64,000 nt of DNA, from NCBI GenBank assembly GCA_020438215.1, contig JAGQUX010000008.1, positions 1 through 64,000 on the forward strand. Reading direction: 5' to 3'. The notes under the pieces were generated by a model. It ran no database searches and was not told the DNA's origin. It worked only from the letters and a program-made list of their open reading frames with translations. This DNA is from Armatimonadota bacterium (GTDB taxonomy: Bacteria > Armatimonadota > Fimbriimonadia > Fimbriimonadales > Fimbriimonadaceae). How positions within the stretch are numbered: the stretch's first letter is position 1; the number at the start of each line of letters is the position of its first letter. This document shows positions 8,512-18,301 of this stretch, in pieces. The position numbers and the translations under genes were made by a program.

Positions 8512-9144
8512 TTATTTGCTCACCGGCCATTTTACGACAGCCATCGAATCAATGCTCACGGCGGCGTTCTTAGCCACCTTGCCATTTTGATTGCGATCAC
8601 CGGTTTTCACGATCTTATCAACCACTTCCATCCCGCTCAGAACTCGACCAAACGCCGAGTAGTTTTTGTCCAGCGATGGATAGTCTTTGTGCATGATGAA
8701 GAATTGGCTGGAGGCCGAATTCGGATCTTGGCTTCGCGCCATGCTCACAATCCCGCGCTTGTGCTTGAGATCCGTGAACTCCGCATTGACCGTCACGCGC
8801 TTGCCTTCTTTCTCGTTCCCGCCATAACCCCAAGTCTCGTATTTATCAAGGCTACGAGAATTCGGGTCGCCGCCCTGAATCATGAAGTCTTCAATACAGC
8901 GGTGGAAGCGAATCCCATCGTAAAACCCAGCCTTCGCCAGATCAGAAAAGTTCTTGGCGTGGAGCGGCGCGATGTCCGGGAAAAGCTGGATGACAATGTT
9001 GCCCATGCTGGTTTTCATCACCACGACTTCATCGCCGTTTTTCACGGTCGGAAGCGGGATTTGGTCATCGGTCTGCGCGATGGCCGTTCCCGATAGCACG
9101 GGGCACAGCAGTGCCGTGGCCAAAATCAACCCTTTGGTGAACAT
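8512..9144 (-). CDS. Peptidyl-prolyl cis-trans isomerase, cyclophilin type, exported
   Basis: 210 aa. Residues 1-23 form a classical signal peptide (MFTKGLILATALLCPVLSG then AIAQ), so the mature enzyme should be periplasmic. The cyclophilin core follows: GFYDGIRFHRCIEDFMIQGGDP near 73-94, SASSQFFIMHKD near 144, YSAFGRVLSGMEVVDKI near 162. The His-Arg-Cys version of the catalytic segment is shared with the next paralog. Its start overlaps the preceding gene's stop by one base (TAATG), implying translational coupling. Confidence 0.95.
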   Translation of the reverse strand: MFTKGLILATALLCPVLSGTAIAQTDDQIPLPTVKNGDEVVVMKTSMGNIVIQLFPDIAPLHAKNFSDLAKAGFYDGIRFHRCIEDFMIQGGDPNSRSLDKYETWGYGGNEKEGKRVTVNAEFTDLKHKRGIVSMARSQDPNSASSQFFIMHKDYPSLDKNYSAFGRVLSGMEVVDKIVKTGDRNQNGKVAKNAAVSIDSMAVVKWPVSK

Positions 9145-9851
9145 TATTCGGAGCCACCTGCTGGGGGGTCAATAATGGTTGCCTTCTTCAAGACAATCGC
9201 TTCGTCTGCTTTCACCTTGCCGTTGTCGTTCGGATCACCGGTGACAACAATCTTATCAACGACATCCATTCCGCTGACAACTTCGCCAAACGCAGAGTAT
9301 TGACCGTTCAATCCGGGACTGTCCGCCTGCATGATGAAGAACTGGCTACTCCCGGAATCTGGGCTTTGGCTACGAGCCATCGAAAGGATTCCGCGCTTGT
9401 GGTCAATATCGTTGAACTCAGCCTTGACGTTCTTTTCTAAACCATCAATCATGTTGCCGCCAGTTCCCCACTCAGCGTAGAGGCCAAGATCCTTAGATTT
9501 CGGATCGCCGCACTGAACCATGAAGCCAGGAATGCAACGATGGAATCGCGTTCCATCATAAAAACCGCTCTTGACCAACTCTTTGAAATTTGCAACGTGC
9601 AGGGGAGCCTTTTCGGGGAAGAACTTGACGGTGATGTTGCCCTTATCCGTTTCCAGCAAAACGTACTTGCCATCATCTTCTGGCATCGGAGTTTCTTCCG
9701 CCTTCGCTTCGGAATTGCTCGAAGTATCGGTGCTCGTTTCTGATGATTCACCCAGAACACTATTGCTCGTGTCCGGTTCATTTGAATTACACCCGACAAC
9801 AAATGGGACAAAAAGTAATGTGGCGGCGGGCCACAGCATCCACTTGGACAT
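9144..9851 (-). CDS. Peptidyl-prolyl cis-trans isomerase, cyclophilin type, lipoprotein
   Basis: 235 aa from ATG 9851. An in-frame GTG lies 6 nt upstream, but a CATAAT -10 seven bases before the ATG favours the ATG as a leaderless start. The N-terminus is a lipoprotein signal ending FVPFVVGC, so the protein should be lipid-anchored. A Ser/Thr/Glu-rich linker (about 25-55) leads to the cyclophilin core: GFYDGTRFHRCIPGFMVQCGDP, SGSSQFFIM, and YSAFGEVVSGMDVV. It is the first gene of a three-cyclophilin operon. Confidence 0.93.
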   Translation of the reverse strand: MSKWMLWPAATLLFVPFVVGCNSNEPDTSNSVLGESSETSTDTSSNSEAKAEETPMPEDDGKYVLLETDKGNITVKFFPEKAPLHVANFKELVKSGFYDGTRFHRCIPGFMVQCGDPKSKDLGLYAEWGTGGNMIDGLEKNVKAEFNDIDHKRGILSMARSQSPDSGSSQFFIMQADSPGLNGQYSAFGEVVSGMDVVDKIVVTGDPNDNGKVKADEAIVLKKATIIDPPAGGSE

Positions 9852-9858
9852 GTTCACT

Positions 9859-9864
9859 ATTATG
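9859..9864 (-). promoter_or_regulatory. Putative -10 element of the cyclophilin operon
   Basis: CATAAT on the minus strand ends 7 nt before the ATG at 9851. That spacing would place the transcription start at or next to the start codon, giving a leaderless mRNA. No Shine-Dalgarno sequence is present. Confidence 0.55.
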
Positions 9865-9971
9865 TCAGGAACCTGGAATCAGTTCCCGGCTCAACCCAAA
9901 TAGCAAATTGTCTTCTGCCCACTTTACAAGTTCAACTGAACCTGTCAAGATTACGGAGTAGAGAAAATTCA

Positions 9972-10655
9972 ATGCGAAATCTCACTTTAGCCCTGTTCGC
10001 CGTGGCTTCGGTTTCGGCGTTTGCTCAGAGCGAAATCGATGTATCGAATCGCTCACAATTCATCCAGCGCTCTGGCTATAAGCTAGAGAGTGGAAACGAC
10101 CGCGAAACGTACTTTGGGGTTTCAGGCAACACCAGCCCTGGAGCAACAGGTTTTGGGCTCAATTACTACATTGCCCGCACCAGTTCTTTCTACGGCTTCT
10201 TCGTTAACCAGACTACGTTCTCAAGCAATACCGCAATTAATGCCGGGTTCTACGGAGAGCGGTTCGTCTATAGCTTTGGTGGCGATGAAGGTGAAGGCCA
10301 CACAGCCCGCTTGATCTATGGGTTCAACCACACCAAACCGTCGTTCAACTATTCGACCGTTGGTGTCACTGTTGCTAGCCCCGATTTCGATGGATTTGGC
10401 TACAACGCAACATTCTCTTGGATCAAGACATGGTCTAACGGGAGCGATAACGACGGCGTTCTGGCTGACCTCGGGTTCTATTACGGCATGCCGGATACGA
10501 ACTGCCGATTTGATGCTGGCTATATCTTTGAATCCGGGCTCGCGGGGGAAGACGATTACTTCCTACGCATGTCTAAGAATGTTGGTGATGCAACCCTGCG
10601 GCTAAAACACATGAAAAATAACCGCTGGGGATTCGACGTCATCATCCCCTTCTAA
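9972..10655 (+). CDS. Putative outer-membrane beta-barrel protein
   Basis: 227 aa. The signal peptide MRNLTLALFAVASVSAFAQ should be cut after AFAQ. The mature part is rich in Tyr, Phe, Gly and Asn in alternating beta-strand patterns and ends in DVIIPF, the terminal Phe typical of BAM-inserted barrels. No family is recognised. The start is supported by GGAGTAGAG about 8 nt upstream. It is monocistronic, flanked by the divergent cyclophilin operon and the convergent carbonic anhydrase gene, with a shared hairpin downstream. Confidence 0.65.
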   Translation: MRNLTLALFAVASVSAFAQSEIDVSNRSQFIQRSGYKLESGNDRETYFGVSGNTSPGATGFGLNYYIARTSSFYGFFVNQTTFSSNTAINAGFYGERFVYSFGGDEGEGHTARLIYGFNHTKPSFNYSTVGVTVASPDFDGFGYNATFSWIKTWSNGSDNDGVLADLGFYYGMPDTNCRFDAGYIFESGLAGEDDYFLRMSKNVGDATLRLKHMKNNRWGFDVIIPF

Positions 10656-10665
10656 GCTGAATTGC

Positions 10666-10691
10666 TTCCTGGGCTGTTATTAGCCCAGGAA
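10666..10691. terminator. Hairpin between convergent barrel and carbonic anhydrase genes
   Basis: A perfect 10-bp stem (TTCCTGGGCT and AGCCCAGGAA) with a 6-nt loop lies in the 40 bp between the two convergent stops. Neither side has a good T tract (TCTCTC follows on the plus strand), so terminator function is plausible but weakly supported. Confidence 0.55.
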
Positions 10692-10695
10692 TCTC

Positions 10696-11343
10696 TCATT
10701 CCGGTGTGTGCCAACGACCGAGTTCTAGTTCCCCGGTTGCCATATCAAAAATCGCGCTCACAACACCGAGTTCCCCGGAGCGCACCCGATCCGCTAGTAA
10801 CGGGGATTGATCAAACATCTTCTCAATCACACGATCCACGTTATGTCGAATCGTGTTATCCAGGTGATCACCACCTAAATCACAAGTGGCTTCGACTGAT
10901 GGTCGAATTTCTTCCACGAGGGCATCAATATTAGCGGTGGAAGCAGGTGCTGTCCCTGCGTATGTCGTGACCGCTCGCTCCACCGCCGCACAGCGGTGGT
11001 GCCCTAAAACAACAAGAAGAGGGGTGCCCAGCACAGCCGATGCAAACTCGATCCCCGCAGTTGCCACCCGATCCAAGACGTTCCCCGCCACTCGAATGGT
11101 AAATATGTCGCCAAAACCTTGATCAAAGATCAACTCAGGAATCATCCGGCTGTCCGCGCAAGTCACCATCACGGTATGGGGGTCTTGGATTTCGGCGATT
11201 TCGTCCCGGCGCTCAGGGGTTCTGTTCGGCCCAACCGCCTGATTTGAAAAGTACCGGATGTACCCCTCACGCAACTTTTCCAGGGATTCATTCGCGCGCG
11301 CGCAGGTACTAATTTCCTTCATATCCGATAACACTGACAACAC
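10696..11343 (-). CDS. Beta-class carbonic anhydrase
   Basis: 215 aa. It hydrates CO2 to bicarbonate with a zinc held by Cys62, His115 and Cys118; the Asp64-Arg66 pair sits in CADSR and the second motif reads LGHHRCAAV. The segment GDIFTIRVAGNV is also typical. The GTG at 11343 is chosen because a TATAAA hexamer ends 8 nt before it; an in-frame ATG at 11322 would give a protein 7 residues shorter. It stands alone, divergent from the M14 carboxypeptidase gene. Confidence 0.93.
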   Translation of the reverse strand: MLSVLSDMKEISTCARANESLEKLREGYIRYFSNQAVGPNRTPERRDEIAEIQDPHTVMVTCADSRMIPELIFDQGFGDIFTIRVAGNVLDRVATAGIEFASAVLGTPLLVVLGHHRCAAVERAVTTYAGTAPASTANIDALVEEIRPSVEATCDLGGDHLDNTIRHNVDRVIEKMFDQSPLLADRVRSGELGVVSAIFDMATGELELGRWHTPE

Positions 11344-11351
11344 CTCTCAAA

Positions 11352-11357
11352 TTTATA
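11352..11357 (-). promoter_or_regulatory. Putative -10 element of the carbonic anhydrase gene
   Basis: TATAAA on the minus strand lies 8 nt before the GTG at 11343. The spacing fits a leaderless transcript, and GAGAGG between them could alternatively act as a ribosome-binding site for the internal ATG. Confidence 0.5.
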
Positions 11358-11422
11358 CACCGCTCTCAATGTGATCGTCTCAAAAAACTTGCAATCAGTC
11401 TTGGGACATACTCAACTCATCT

Positions 11423-13105
11423 ATGGCTCACTTCGTTTTTGACCGGTATGTCCGGTACGCCGAACTCACCCAAATCCTCCAAGATGTTGCCGCAGAACAT
11501 CCCGAACTCGTGAACCTCTCCTCCATCGGCAAGAGCCACGAGGGACGGGACATCTGGATGCTGACGATTACCGATAGCTCGACCGGAAGCCACGACACCA
11601 AACCCGGATTCTGGTGTGACGGCAACATCCACGCCAGCGAGGTCTCTGCTTCGACGGCTGTGCTCAAGATCATTCAAACCTTGGTGGAGCAACGCCCCGA
11701 TGTCCTCAAAACGCGGAGTTTCTATCTTGTTCCGCGCCTCAACCCCGATGGCGCAGAGTGGGCGCTAGAAGATGTCCCACGCATCATCCGATCGAGCACC
11801 CGCCCCTACCCATACGACGAAGACGATCCGTACGGCTTGGAGCGACAAGACATCAATGGTGACGGCAAGATTCTCTCAATGCGGATTCCCGACCCCAACG
11901 GCCCGTGGAAAGTCTGCGAAGAGGAACCGCGTTTGATGGTCAAGCGCGAGCCCGGCGAAACTGGCGGCGACTATTATCGGATGATTACTGAAGGGCTGTT
12001 CCACAACTTCGATGGCCTGACTATGCGCCCCCGCAAGATCAAAGAAGGGCTGGACATGAACCGCAACTTCCCCAGCGGGTGGCGACCGGAAAACGAGCAG
12101 TATGGCGCTGGCCCTTATCCCACTTCCGAGCCCGAAATTCGCGCGGCGGTGCAGGCGATCACCGATCACCCCAACGTCTGCGGTGGAATCACATATCACA
12201 CTTTCAGCGGAGTGATCCTGCGCGTGCCAGGGCGTGGCCCCGACGACGACCTTCCGCCGGAAGATGTTTGGACAATGAAAGCGCTCGGAAAGAAAGGCAC
12301 CGAGATGTCGGGATACCCGTGCATCTCCGTCTTCCACGAATTCAAATACCACCCGAAAGAGGTCATCACCGGAGTTTTTGATGACTGGCTGTACGACAAT
12401 ATGGGCGTCTACGGCTGGACGGTCGAGATTTGGTCACCGCAGAGACAAGCGGGAATCGAGGACTACAAATACATCGAGTGGTTCCGCGATCACCCGCTGG
12501 AAGACGACCTGAAAATGCTCAAATGGAGTGATGAAAAGCTCGGCGGCAAAGGCTATTACAACTGGGAACCGTTCGATCACCCGCAACTCGGGCCGGTCGA
12601 AATTGGGGGATGGGATGGGCTCTATGCTTTCCGTAACCCGCCCGGCGAATTCCTAGAAAAGGAGATCACTCCGCTCGCCGATTGGGCGATCTGGATGGCG
12701 GGCACCACTCCCCAACTCACTGAGCGCGGCCTGATTATTGAACCGAAAGGCGACCTGCTCCACATTCGTTGGGCGGTGCAGAACTCCGGGTTCCTCCCCA
12801 CCAGCGTCACCGAGCACGCGGCGAAAAAGAAAATCGTTCGCGGCGTGATGGGCGAAATCCACTGTGTCTCGTCCGACCACGAATCCAAAGGCAATTCCAC
12901 ACCCGATTGGCTGGTGGCTGGCCCGATTCGTCAGGAGAAAGGCCAGCTTCGCGGGTGGAGCCAAACGCCGAGTTCCGGGTTTGGATGGAGCTTTGATTCC
13001 ACCGACGACATGGCGGTGTTTGAATGGGTGGTGAAGCCGGGGCAGTACCGACTCTCGGCTTGGCACGACCGCGCCGGCCGCTTGGAAGCGGAGGTGAGTG
13101 GGTGA
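11423..13105 (+). CDS. M14-family zinc carboxypeptidase
   Basis: 560 aa. The zinc ligands are visible: His70 and Glu73 in GNIHASEVS, and a third His near 259 in ITYHTFSG. The catalytic Glu is expected near 335 in GWTVEIWSP. After the peptidase domain (about 8-400), a C-terminal beta-rich region of about 130 residues probably forms an accessory domain. There is no signal peptide, so the enzyme may be cytoplasmic or exported by another route. The 3' end touches an AT-rich foreign-looking gene (TGATG overlap), so the natural C-terminus may have been altered when that gene arrived. Confidence 0.88.
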   Translation: MAHFVFDRYVRYAELTQILQDVAAEHPELVNLSSIGKSHEGRDIWMLTITDSSTGSHDTKPGFWCDGNIHASEVSASTAVLKIIQTLVEQRPDVLKTRSFYLVPRLNPDGAEWALEDVPRIIRSSTRPYPYDEDDPYGLERQDINGDGKILSMRIPDPNGPWKVCEEEPRLMVKREPGETGGDYYRMITEGLFHNFDGLTMRPRKIKEGLDMNRNFPSGWRPENEQYGAGPYPTSEPEIRAAVQAITDHPNVCGGITYHTFSGVILRVPGRGPDDDLPPEDVWTMKALGKKGTEMSGYPCISVFHEFKYHPKEVITGVFDDWLYDNMGVYGWTVEIWSPQRQAGIEDYKYIEWFRDHPLEDDLKMLKWSDEKLGGKGYYNWEPFDHPQLGPVEIGGWDGLYAFRNPPGEFLEKEITPLADWAIWMAGTTPQLTERGLIIEPKGDLLHIRWAVQNSGFLPTSVTEHAAKKKIVRGVMGEIHCVSSDHESKGNSTPDWLVAGPIRQEKGQLRGWSQTPSSGFGWSFDSTDDMAVFEWVVKPGQYRLSAWHDRAGRLEAEVSG

Positions 13106-14049
13106 TGTACTCAGATATTTCCCCACTCATTTTCACTAACCCAACAGGATGGATTCAAGTCTCGGTTGGAATTTTAGCAGGCGCGATATTCTCATTCCTC
13201 ATCACAAAACATTTTTCGAATAAGGAACAGAGAACTCTAACCTTATGTTACACAGTCCACGAACCTGCCAGAATGTCTGCAAAAGGTTGCGGCAAGCCAA
13301 AAAATATTAAAATGACTCTAGGAGATATTGAGATTGAATCAATATCGGCAAAATATTTTATTTTATGGAATTCTGGAAATGAGCCAATCTTTGGAAAATC
13401 TCATACACAGTGATCGTTCACTAAAGGAGGTGCTCCAGAAATCAGAATCACGCCTAATGCGCAAATTCTATCGTGCAAAATCCTCAGATCTAGTCGAAGA
13501 GGAGAAGAAGCCAGATTGCACATCAAATCCGAAGACACTTGCGAAATTCTATTTGAAGTACTTCAGCCTGGCGAATATATTTCTGGGTGTATTATCCACA
13601 ATAGCGCAGATAACTTAGTCACTATAGACGCAGAGTTTATAAACATAAAAAATAAAGTCAAGATGCTTCAACATCAAGATTTACGCCTATCTATTTCCGA
13701 GAAAACGGTGTCATTGTATCAAAAATTTATTATCAAAAATAGAAAATTATTTATACCCGTAATTACGTCCGTAGTTTTTGTATTGATATCCATTCAAATC
13801 TTTCCCATTATTTCACAATATTTACACATAGTTGATCCGTACTTAACAATCACCTTGTTACTTCTCTTCCCCTTACTACTTTACTTATTTCATTCTTATG
13901 AGCATGCTGAAATTGCATTAAAAAATAAATTTGAGATCACCTTCCTCGAATACAACTCAGATCTGAGTGCCATTCTAAATCTATTTGATAATCTCGCCGA
14001 AGAAGATATTATTGATGTAGCGTCAGTTGCCGAGCAGGATCAAATATGA
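13105..14049 (+). pseudogene. AT-rich membrane protein gene broken by an in-frame TGA
   Basis: One reading frame runs from ATG 13105 to TGA 14047-14049 with a single internal TGA at 13411-13413. Upstream of it are 102 residues with one TM (about 16-34) and a conserved-looking WNSGNEPI segment. Downstream, without any frame change, comes a matching beta-rich continuation (APEIRITPNAQIL, then FEVLQPGEYISG) and two or three TM helices near the end. The pattern resembles a known type of single-gene membrane protein in which a NSGNEPI motif is followed by such strands, so the stop probably splits one gene. Its base composition is far more AT-rich than its neighbours, suggesting transfer. A TTG at 13516 could restart the second half. 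Confidence 0.65.
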
Positions 14050-14087
14050 CATTCTGCCCTGACCCTGAGCCTCGGCCCCCATCCCGC

Positions 14088-15364
<1,277 letters not shown>

Positions 15365-15387
15365 GCCTAATCGCGAATCCCGCAATC

Positions 15388-15424
15388 GCCCCTTTTCGTC
15401 ATTTCAGATGGAAAGGGGCTTTTT
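15388..15424 (+). terminator. Intrinsic terminator of ahcY
   Basis: GCCCCTTT (15388-15395) pairs with AAAGGGGC (15412-15419), followed by five T. It lies between ahcY and the DUF2207 gene. Confidence 0.88.
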
Positions 15425-15447
15425 CATGCCTCGAACCCATTTTTCGC

Positions 15448-17304
15448 ATGAATCTCTCGCGCCTCATCCGCCTTCTGCTGATTTCAACTCTGTTATCAGT
15501 CTGTAGCCTTGCTTTCGGGCAGAGCTACTACGATTTTGAAATCGACCACATGGATGTCGAGCTCAAAGCAAGTGCAGACCGCACATTCCAAGTCCGCGAG
15601 AAAATTGATGTCACCTTTTATCAAACCAAGCGCGGCATCTTCCGGGAGATTCCATATTCCGTCCTGATGGAGAACGGAAAGCGCCGCACCATCCGCATCG
15701 ATCAAATCACTGTCACCGATGAATCCGGCAAGTCGCTGACTACAAAAACCACGATGAGCGGTGGAGTTATCAATATCCGGATTGGTGATGAAAACATCTT
15801 CTTCCCGCCGAATACGCAAAAGTCGTATGTCATCAAATACCGCGTTCGCGATGCGATCAACTTTTTCCAGAGTGAATCCGGTTGGGATTCTGGTCGAGCT
15901 GAAATCTACTGGAATATCACCGGCGATCAATGGCCAACGGTCATCCGAAGCTACTCGTACAACATCGAGTTCCCGTCCGTCACCGAAGGGACATACCGCG
16001 CTCGTATTTATTCCGGCTCCTACGGGTCGCGGGATTACGCCGAGCTCAATCGAGAAACCACGAGCACCGATGATATGCCAGGGATCACCGACTACCGGGC
16101 ATCTCTCACAAATTCCTCTCTCAAAGGAAATAGCCAGGCGGATGGCTCAATTGCTCTCCAGCCGTACCAAGGCGTAACTGCCGTCATCGGTGTGCCCGAT
16201 ACGGTCATCCTTCCTCCATCCCCGGCGGAACTCCGTGCCGCATGGATTCGCCAAAACCTTGGCTTTCTCATCCCTGTCTTCGTGACGGCCATTTTGGGGT
16301 TCTTCTGGTTCCTCTTTGGCCGCGATCCCAAGGTGCCAAAACTTGATGTTCGCTTTGAGCCTCCCAAAGATCTTGGCCCCGCTTTCTGCGGCGTTCTGAT
16401 TGATGACCGGGTAGACGCCCGGGACATTACGGCTGGACTCATGAATCTGGCAACGAAGGGGTTCATCAAGTTCGTCAGTACGCACCCTCATGGAGAGTTC
16501 GCCCCGAAGAGCACCAAGATTCTTTCGACCGGGAAAACCGACAAATCAAAGCTGACCACTTTCGAGAAGAAGCTCTTTGATGACCTGGACGTTAGCTCCA
16601 CCGGAATGTATGTCACCGAGATCAGCGAGCGACTCCGCACCAGCATGCCCGGGTTGATGAAGGAGCTACAAAACACCCTCAAACGACGAAAAATCTACAA
16701 CACTCTCCCCAGCGACACAAAGGGAACAACCGGGTGCCTTGGGATTATCCTGGTGGTTGGGTTGACCATGTTTGGAGGCATAGTTCTGGGACAAGATTTG
16801 GCTTGGGGTTCGTACCTCGTTGGTGGCGGAATCAGCATCATCCCACTCATCATTTTTACGAACCTGATGCCACGCCGAACATCGCGAGGCGCACAACTCC
16901 ACGCCGAGGTGATCGCATTCTTCGAGGCGATGAAATATCGCCAGCACTACCAGCAATGGTTCACCAAAACGAACCTGGATATGGCGAAGTACGAGGAGTA
17001 TCTTCCCTATGCCGTCGCTTTCGGATTGGTGGATGAATGGGAAGACATCTGCGGGCAAGTCGTAGATCGACTCCCGAGCTGGGCCGAAACCACGGCAACC
17101 GATTACCACTTCAACCAGGCGATGTTCTACAACTCATTCCATCGTAGTATTGGGCGTATGGAGCGAGAAGCGGCATCGTCTCTCGTTTCGGCACGCGCAG
17201 GTAGCTCAAGTAGTTCCAGTTCGTGGGGTGGAGGATCAGGGTTCTCGGGCGGAGGCGGATTCTCCGGCGGCGGCTTTGGTGGAGGAGGAGGAGGCTCTTG
17301 GTAG
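15448..17304 (+). CDS. DUF2207-type membrane protein with Gly-rich C-terminus
   Basis: 618 aa from ATG 15448; a longer reading from 15346 overlaps ahcY and is unlikely. A signal peptide (1-23, ending LAFGQ) precedes a DUF2207-like extracytoplasmic beta domain, with ISVKMKAD-type pattern replaced by IDHMDVELKASADRTFQVREKI near 30, then GIFREIPY and an RYRV-like YVIKYRV. One TM lies near 275-292 (IPVFVTAILGFFWFLFG), two more near 430-475, then a cytosolic segment and a C-terminal Ser/Gly tail with repeated GGGGF and GGGS units (about 590-618). Function is unknown; such tails are common in this family. Confidence 0.8.
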   Translation: MNLSRLIRLLLISTLLSVCSLAFGQSYYDFEIDHMDVELKASADRTFQVREKIDVTFYQTKRGIFREIPYSVLMENGKRRTIRIDQITVTDESGKSLTTKTTMSGGVINIRIGDENIFFPPNTQKSYVIKYRVRDAINFFQSESGWDSGRAEIYWNITGDQWPTVIRSYSYNIEFPSVTEGTYRARIYSGSYGSRDYAELNRETTSTDDMPGITDYRASLTNSSLKGNSQADGSIALQPYQGVTAVIGVPDTVILPPSPAELRAAWIRQNLGFLIPVFVTAILGFFWFLFGRDPKVPKLDVRFEPPKDLGPAFCGVLIDDRVDARDITAGLMNLATKGFIKFVSTHPHGEFAPKSTKILSTGKTDKSKLTTFEKKLFDDLDVSSTGMYVTEISERLRTSMPGLMKELQNTLKRRKIYNTLPSDTKGTTGCLGIILVVGLTMFGGIVLGQDLAWGSYLVGGGISIIPLIIFTNLMPRRTSRGAQLHAEVIAFFEAMKYRQHYQQWFTKTNLDMAKYEEYLPYAVAFGLVDEWEDICGQVVDRLPSWAETTATDYHFNQAMFYNSFHRSIGRMEREAASSLVSARAGSSSSSSSWGGGSGFSGGGGFSGGGFGGGGGGSW

Positions 17305-17342
17305 CCCCGATCACCTCAGCATGAATCCCGCAAAATAGAGTC

Positions 17343-18176
17343 GTGCCAATCCTGCATTATCCGATTCGTGGTCAGCGCCTGCAAATGGCGGTAGAGGTCA
17401 ACGAAACTCTCTTTTCTAATTCCAGCGAGTTTCAGCAGATTGACATCTATGACACCCCCGAATTTGGCAAGATGCTGTTCTTAGATGGACATGTTCAGCT
17501 TGCAATCCGCGATGAAGCCGCTTATCACGAAACGCTGGTTCACCCGGCAATGTGGTCGATTGACAATCCCAAGTCTGCCCTCATCATAGGCGGCGGAGAC
17601 GGCGGCATCCTCCGCGAAATCGCTAAACATCAGTCCATTGAGCGGATCGTGATGGTCGAAATCGACCAAATGGTGATTGACGCCTGCACTGAGCACCTTC
17701 CCGAACTCAATAACGGCGCATTCCAAGACCCTCGACTTGAACTCTTGATCGAAGATGCCTTTGCCTACATCGCCGCTATCGAGGAACAGTTCGACTTGGT
17801 CTTTATCGACGCTACAGATATCTATGAGGGCGAAGAAGGTGAGCTCAGTGAACAACTCTTCACCGGAAAATTCTACGCCGATTGCGCGAGTCGCCTCAAG
17901 CCGAACGGATTCCTTCTCACGCAATGCGACAACCCCGTTTTCTGCCCCTATACTCTTGAGCAAATCAAGCCTCAGTTCCAGAAGCATCTTGAGAGTGTGG
18001 GTGACTATTTTGCGCTCGTCCCATCGTTCGGAGGCTACAGCGCGGTTCTCTACGGATCACACCAAAACACCATCAAGCCCGAGATTCCTGCAGGTCACGG
18101 TATTGAACTCCGCTACTTGAACCAAGTGAACTTAAATCACTCATTTTCGCCGCGTCCATTCCCTTGGCCAATCTGA
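17343..18176 (+). CDS. speE: Spermidine synthase-like polyamine aminopropyltransferase
   Basis: 277 aa from GTG 17343. It transfers an aminopropyl group from decarboxylated SAM to a diamine. Seen: the N-terminal beta domain, FLDGHVQLAIRDEAAYHE near 45-62, IIGGGDGGILREIAKH near 80-95 (nucleotide-binding glycine loop), MVEIDQMVIDAC near 101, and VFIDATDIYEG near 153 with the catalytic Asp. The terminal 40 residues are less conserved. Related aminopropyltransferases use putrescine or agmatine, and the substrate cannot be fixed by eye. No speD is nearby. No clear ribosome-binding site is visible. Confidence 0.88.
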   Translation: MPILHYPIRGQRLQMAVEVNETLFSNSSEFQQIDIYDTPEFGKMLFLDGHVQLAIRDEAAYHETLVHPAMWSIDNPKSALIIGGGDGGILREIAKHQSIERIVMVEIDQMVIDACTEHLPELNNGAFQDPRLELLIEDAFAYIAAIEEQFDLVFIDATDIYEGEEGELSEQLFTGKFYADCASRLKPNGFLLTQCDNPVFCPYTLEQIKPQFQKHLESVGDYFALVPSFGGYSAVLYGSHQNTIKPEIPAGHGIELRYLNQVNLNHSFSPRPFPWPI

Positions 18177-18301
18177 GCAATCGGTGGAAATACTAGCCAG
18201 CAAATTCGCCCCGGTTTTGGTGCGGGATTCGCATTCTCCTGCTGAGAGTACGGGGAAATTGTACGAAACATCATGGCAATTCTCTTCTGAGATTGTTTGC
18301 T

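Noticed and set aside
13411-13413. TGA as a selenocysteine codon
   Set aside because: No known selenoprotein family is recognised and no SECIS-like hairpin is evident directly after it; a nonsense mutation is simpler.
13422-13431. Perfect-looking ribosome-binding site AAAGGAGGTG after the internal TGA
   Set aside because: No ATG, GTG or TTG follows at a suitable distance in the continuing frame; the bases simply encode Lys-Gly-Gly there.
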